From NCBI RefSeq assembly GCF_033095805.1, contig NZ_CP109901.1:372001-436000 (forward strand): a DNA stretch of 64,000 nt, given 5' to 3'. Shown piece after piece: positions 58,901-61,900 of the stretch. The position numbers and the translations under genes are program-made. The DNA comes from Serratia sp. UGAL515B_01. GTDB lineage: Bacteria > Pseudomonadota > Gammaproteobacteria > Enterobacterales > Enterobacteriaceae. Positions within the stretch are counted from its first letter, which is position 1. Each line of letters begins with the position of its first letter. The notes beneath the pieces are model-generated. The model was given only the letters and a program-made list of their open reading frames with translations, did no database searches and had not been told where the DNA came from.

Positions 58901-61900
58901 CTAATGCAGTGCCGGTGGTGCCGTCCGGGAAGGTGACGGTGAGGGTGCTGCCGGGTTCAGCGGCGCTGGCGTTACCGGACACGCTGAGGGTACCGTCAGG
59001 GTTAGCCACTACAATCGGCGTTGCCGGAGCGGTTGGGGCGCTGCCGTCGGTGTAGCTGTCGGTAGTTGGCGCACTGGCATTGCCGGCGACGTCGGTGGCC
59101 ACGGCGCTAACGGTGCCGGAAGTTTGCGGTGCAGCACTGTCAACCGGGCCATAGCTGCCGTCGGCGGCCACCAGGGCGGTGCCGGTGGTGCCGTCCGGGA
59201 AGGTGACGGTAATGGTGCTGCCAGGTTCGGCCGCGCCGGCATTACCGGATACGCTGAGGGTGCCGTCAGGGTTAGCCACTACAATCGGCGTAGCCGGGGC
59301 AACCGGTGCGCTGCTGTCGGTGTAGGTATCGGTGGTCGGGGCGCTGGCATTGCCGGCGACGTCGGTGGCCACGGCGCTAACGGTGCCGGAAGTTTGCGGT
59401 GCGGCACTGTCAACCGGGCCATAGCTGCCGTCGGCGGCCACCAGGGCGGTGCCGGTGGTGCCGTCCGGGAAGGTGACGGTAATGGTGCTGCCCGGCTCGG
59501 CCGCGCCGGCGTTACCGGACACGCTGAGGGTGCCGTCGGCATTGGCGACCACCACTGGCGTCGCCGGGGCAACCGGTGCGCTGCCGTCGGTATAGGTCTC
59601 GGTGGTTGGGGCGCTGGCATTGCCGGCGGCGTCGGTGGCGATAACGCTGACGGTGCCGGAAGTTTGCGGTGCGGCACTGTCAACCGGGCCGTAGCTGCCG
59701 TCGGCGGCCACCAGGGCGGTGCCGGTGGTGCCGTCCGGGAAGGTGATAGTCACAGTGCTGCCGGGCTCGGCGGCGCCGGCGTTACCGGACACGCTGAGGG
59801 TGCCGTCGGCATTGGCGATGACAATCGGCGTAGCCGGTGCGGTTGGGGCACTGCCGTCGGTGTAGGTCTCGGTGGTCGGGGCGCTGGCATTGCCGGCGGC
59901 GTCGGTGGCGAGCACGCTAACGGTGCCGGAAGTTTGCGGTGCGGCACTGTCAACCGGGCCGTAGCTGCCGTCGGCGGCCACCAGGGCTGTGCCGGTGGTG
60001 CCGTCCGGGAAGGTAATAGTCACAGTGCTGCCGGGTTCGGCAGCCCCGGTGTTACCGGACACGCTGAGGGTGCCGTCGGCATTGGCGATGACAATCGGCG
60101 TTGCCGGGGCAACCGGGGCACTGCCGTCGATGTAGGTGTCGGTGGTTGGGGCGCTGGCATTGCCGGCGGCGTCGGTGGCCACGGCGCTAACGGTGCCGGA
60201 AGTTTGCGGTGCAGCACTGTCAACCGGGCCATAGCTGCCGTCGGCGGCCACCAGGGCGGTGCCGGTGGTGCCGTCCGGGAAGGTGACGGTAATGGTGCTG
60301 CCGGGTTCAGCGGCACCGGCATTACCGGATACGCTGAGGGTGCCGTCAGGGTTAGCCACTACAATCGGCGTAGCCGGGGCAACCGGTGCACTGCCGTCGG
60401 TGTAGGTGTCGGTGGTTGGGGCGCTGGCATTGCCAGCGGCGTCGGTGGCCACAGCGCTAACGGTGCCGGAAGTTTGCGGTGCGGCACTGTCAACCGGGCC
60501 ATAGCTGCCGTCGGCGGCCACCAGGGCGGTGCCGGTGGTGCCGTCCGGGAAGGTGACGGTAATGGTGCTGCCCGGCTCGGCCGCGCCGGCGTTACCGGAC
60601 ACGCTGAGGGTGCCGTCGGCATTGGCGACCACCACTGGCGTCGCCGGGGCAACCGGTGCGCTGCCGTCGGTATAGGTCTCGGTGGTTGGGGCGCTGGCAT
60701 TGCCGGCGGCGTCGGTGGCGATAACGCTGACGGTGCCGGAAGTTTGCGGTGCGGCACTGTCAACCGGGCCGTAGCTGCCGTCGGCGGCCACCAGGGCGGT
60801 GCCGGTGGTGCCGTCCGGGAAGGTGATAGTCACAGTGCTGCCGGGCTCGGCGGCGCCGGCGTTACCGGACACGCTGAGGGTGCCGTCGGCATTGGCGATG
60901 ACAATCGGCGTAGCCGGTGCGGTTGGGGCACTGCCGTCGGTGTAGGTCTCGGTGGTCGGGGCGCTGGCATTGCCGGCGGCGTCGGTGGCGAGCACGCTAA
61001 CGGTGCCGGAAGTTTGCGGTGCGGCACTGTCAACCGGGCCGTAGCTGCCGTCGGCGGCCACCAGGGCTGTGCCGGTGGTGCCGTCCGGGAAGGTAATAGT
61101 CACAGTGCTGCCGGGTTCGGCAGCCCCGGTGTTACCGGACACGCTGAGGGTGCCGTCGGCATTGGCGATGACAATCGGCGTTGCCGGGGCAACCGGGGCA
61201 CTGCCGTCGGTGTAGGTGTCGGTGGTTGGGGCGCTGGCATTGCCGGCGGCGTCGGTGGCCACGGCGCTAACGGTGCCGGAAGTTTGCGGTGCAGCACTGT
61301 CAACCGGGCCATAGCTGCCGTCGGCGGCCACCAGGGCGGTGCCGGTGGTGCCGTCCGGGAAGGTGACGGTAATGGTGCTGCCGGGTTCAGCGGCACCGGC
61401 ATTACCGGATACGCTGAGGGTGCCGTCAGGGTTAGCCACTACAATCGGCGTAGCCGGGGCAACCGGTGCACTGCCGTCGGTGTAGGTATCGGTGGTCGTG
61501 GCGCTGGCATTGCCAGCGGCGTCGGTGGCCACGGCGCTGACGGTGCCGGAAGTTTGCGGTGCGGCACTGTCAACCGGGCCATAGCTGCCGTCGGCGGCCA
61601 CCAGGGCGGTACCGGTGGTGCCGTCCGGGAAGGTAATAGTCACAGTGCTGCCGGGCTCAGCGGCACCGGCGTTACCGGACACGCTGAGGGTGCCGTCGGC
61701 ATTGACGATGACAATCGGCGTCGCCGGTGCGGTTGGTGCACTGCCGTCGGTGTAGGTGTCGGTGGTCGGGGCGCTGGCATTGCCGGCGACGTCGGTGGCC
61801 ACGGCGCTAACGGTGCCGGAAGTTTGCGGTGCGGCACTGTCAACCGGGCCGTAGCTGCCGTCGGTGGCGACTAATGCAGTGCCGGTGGTGCCGTCCGGGA

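Noticed and set aside
51294..61874. Very long plus-strand open frames (1,186, 916 and 376 codons) opposite the giant adhesin
   Set aside because: They are Gly/Ala/Val-rich mirror translations of the 270-bp repeats. They persist because the repeat has no stop in that frame. They have no start or ribosome site context and no family resemblance.
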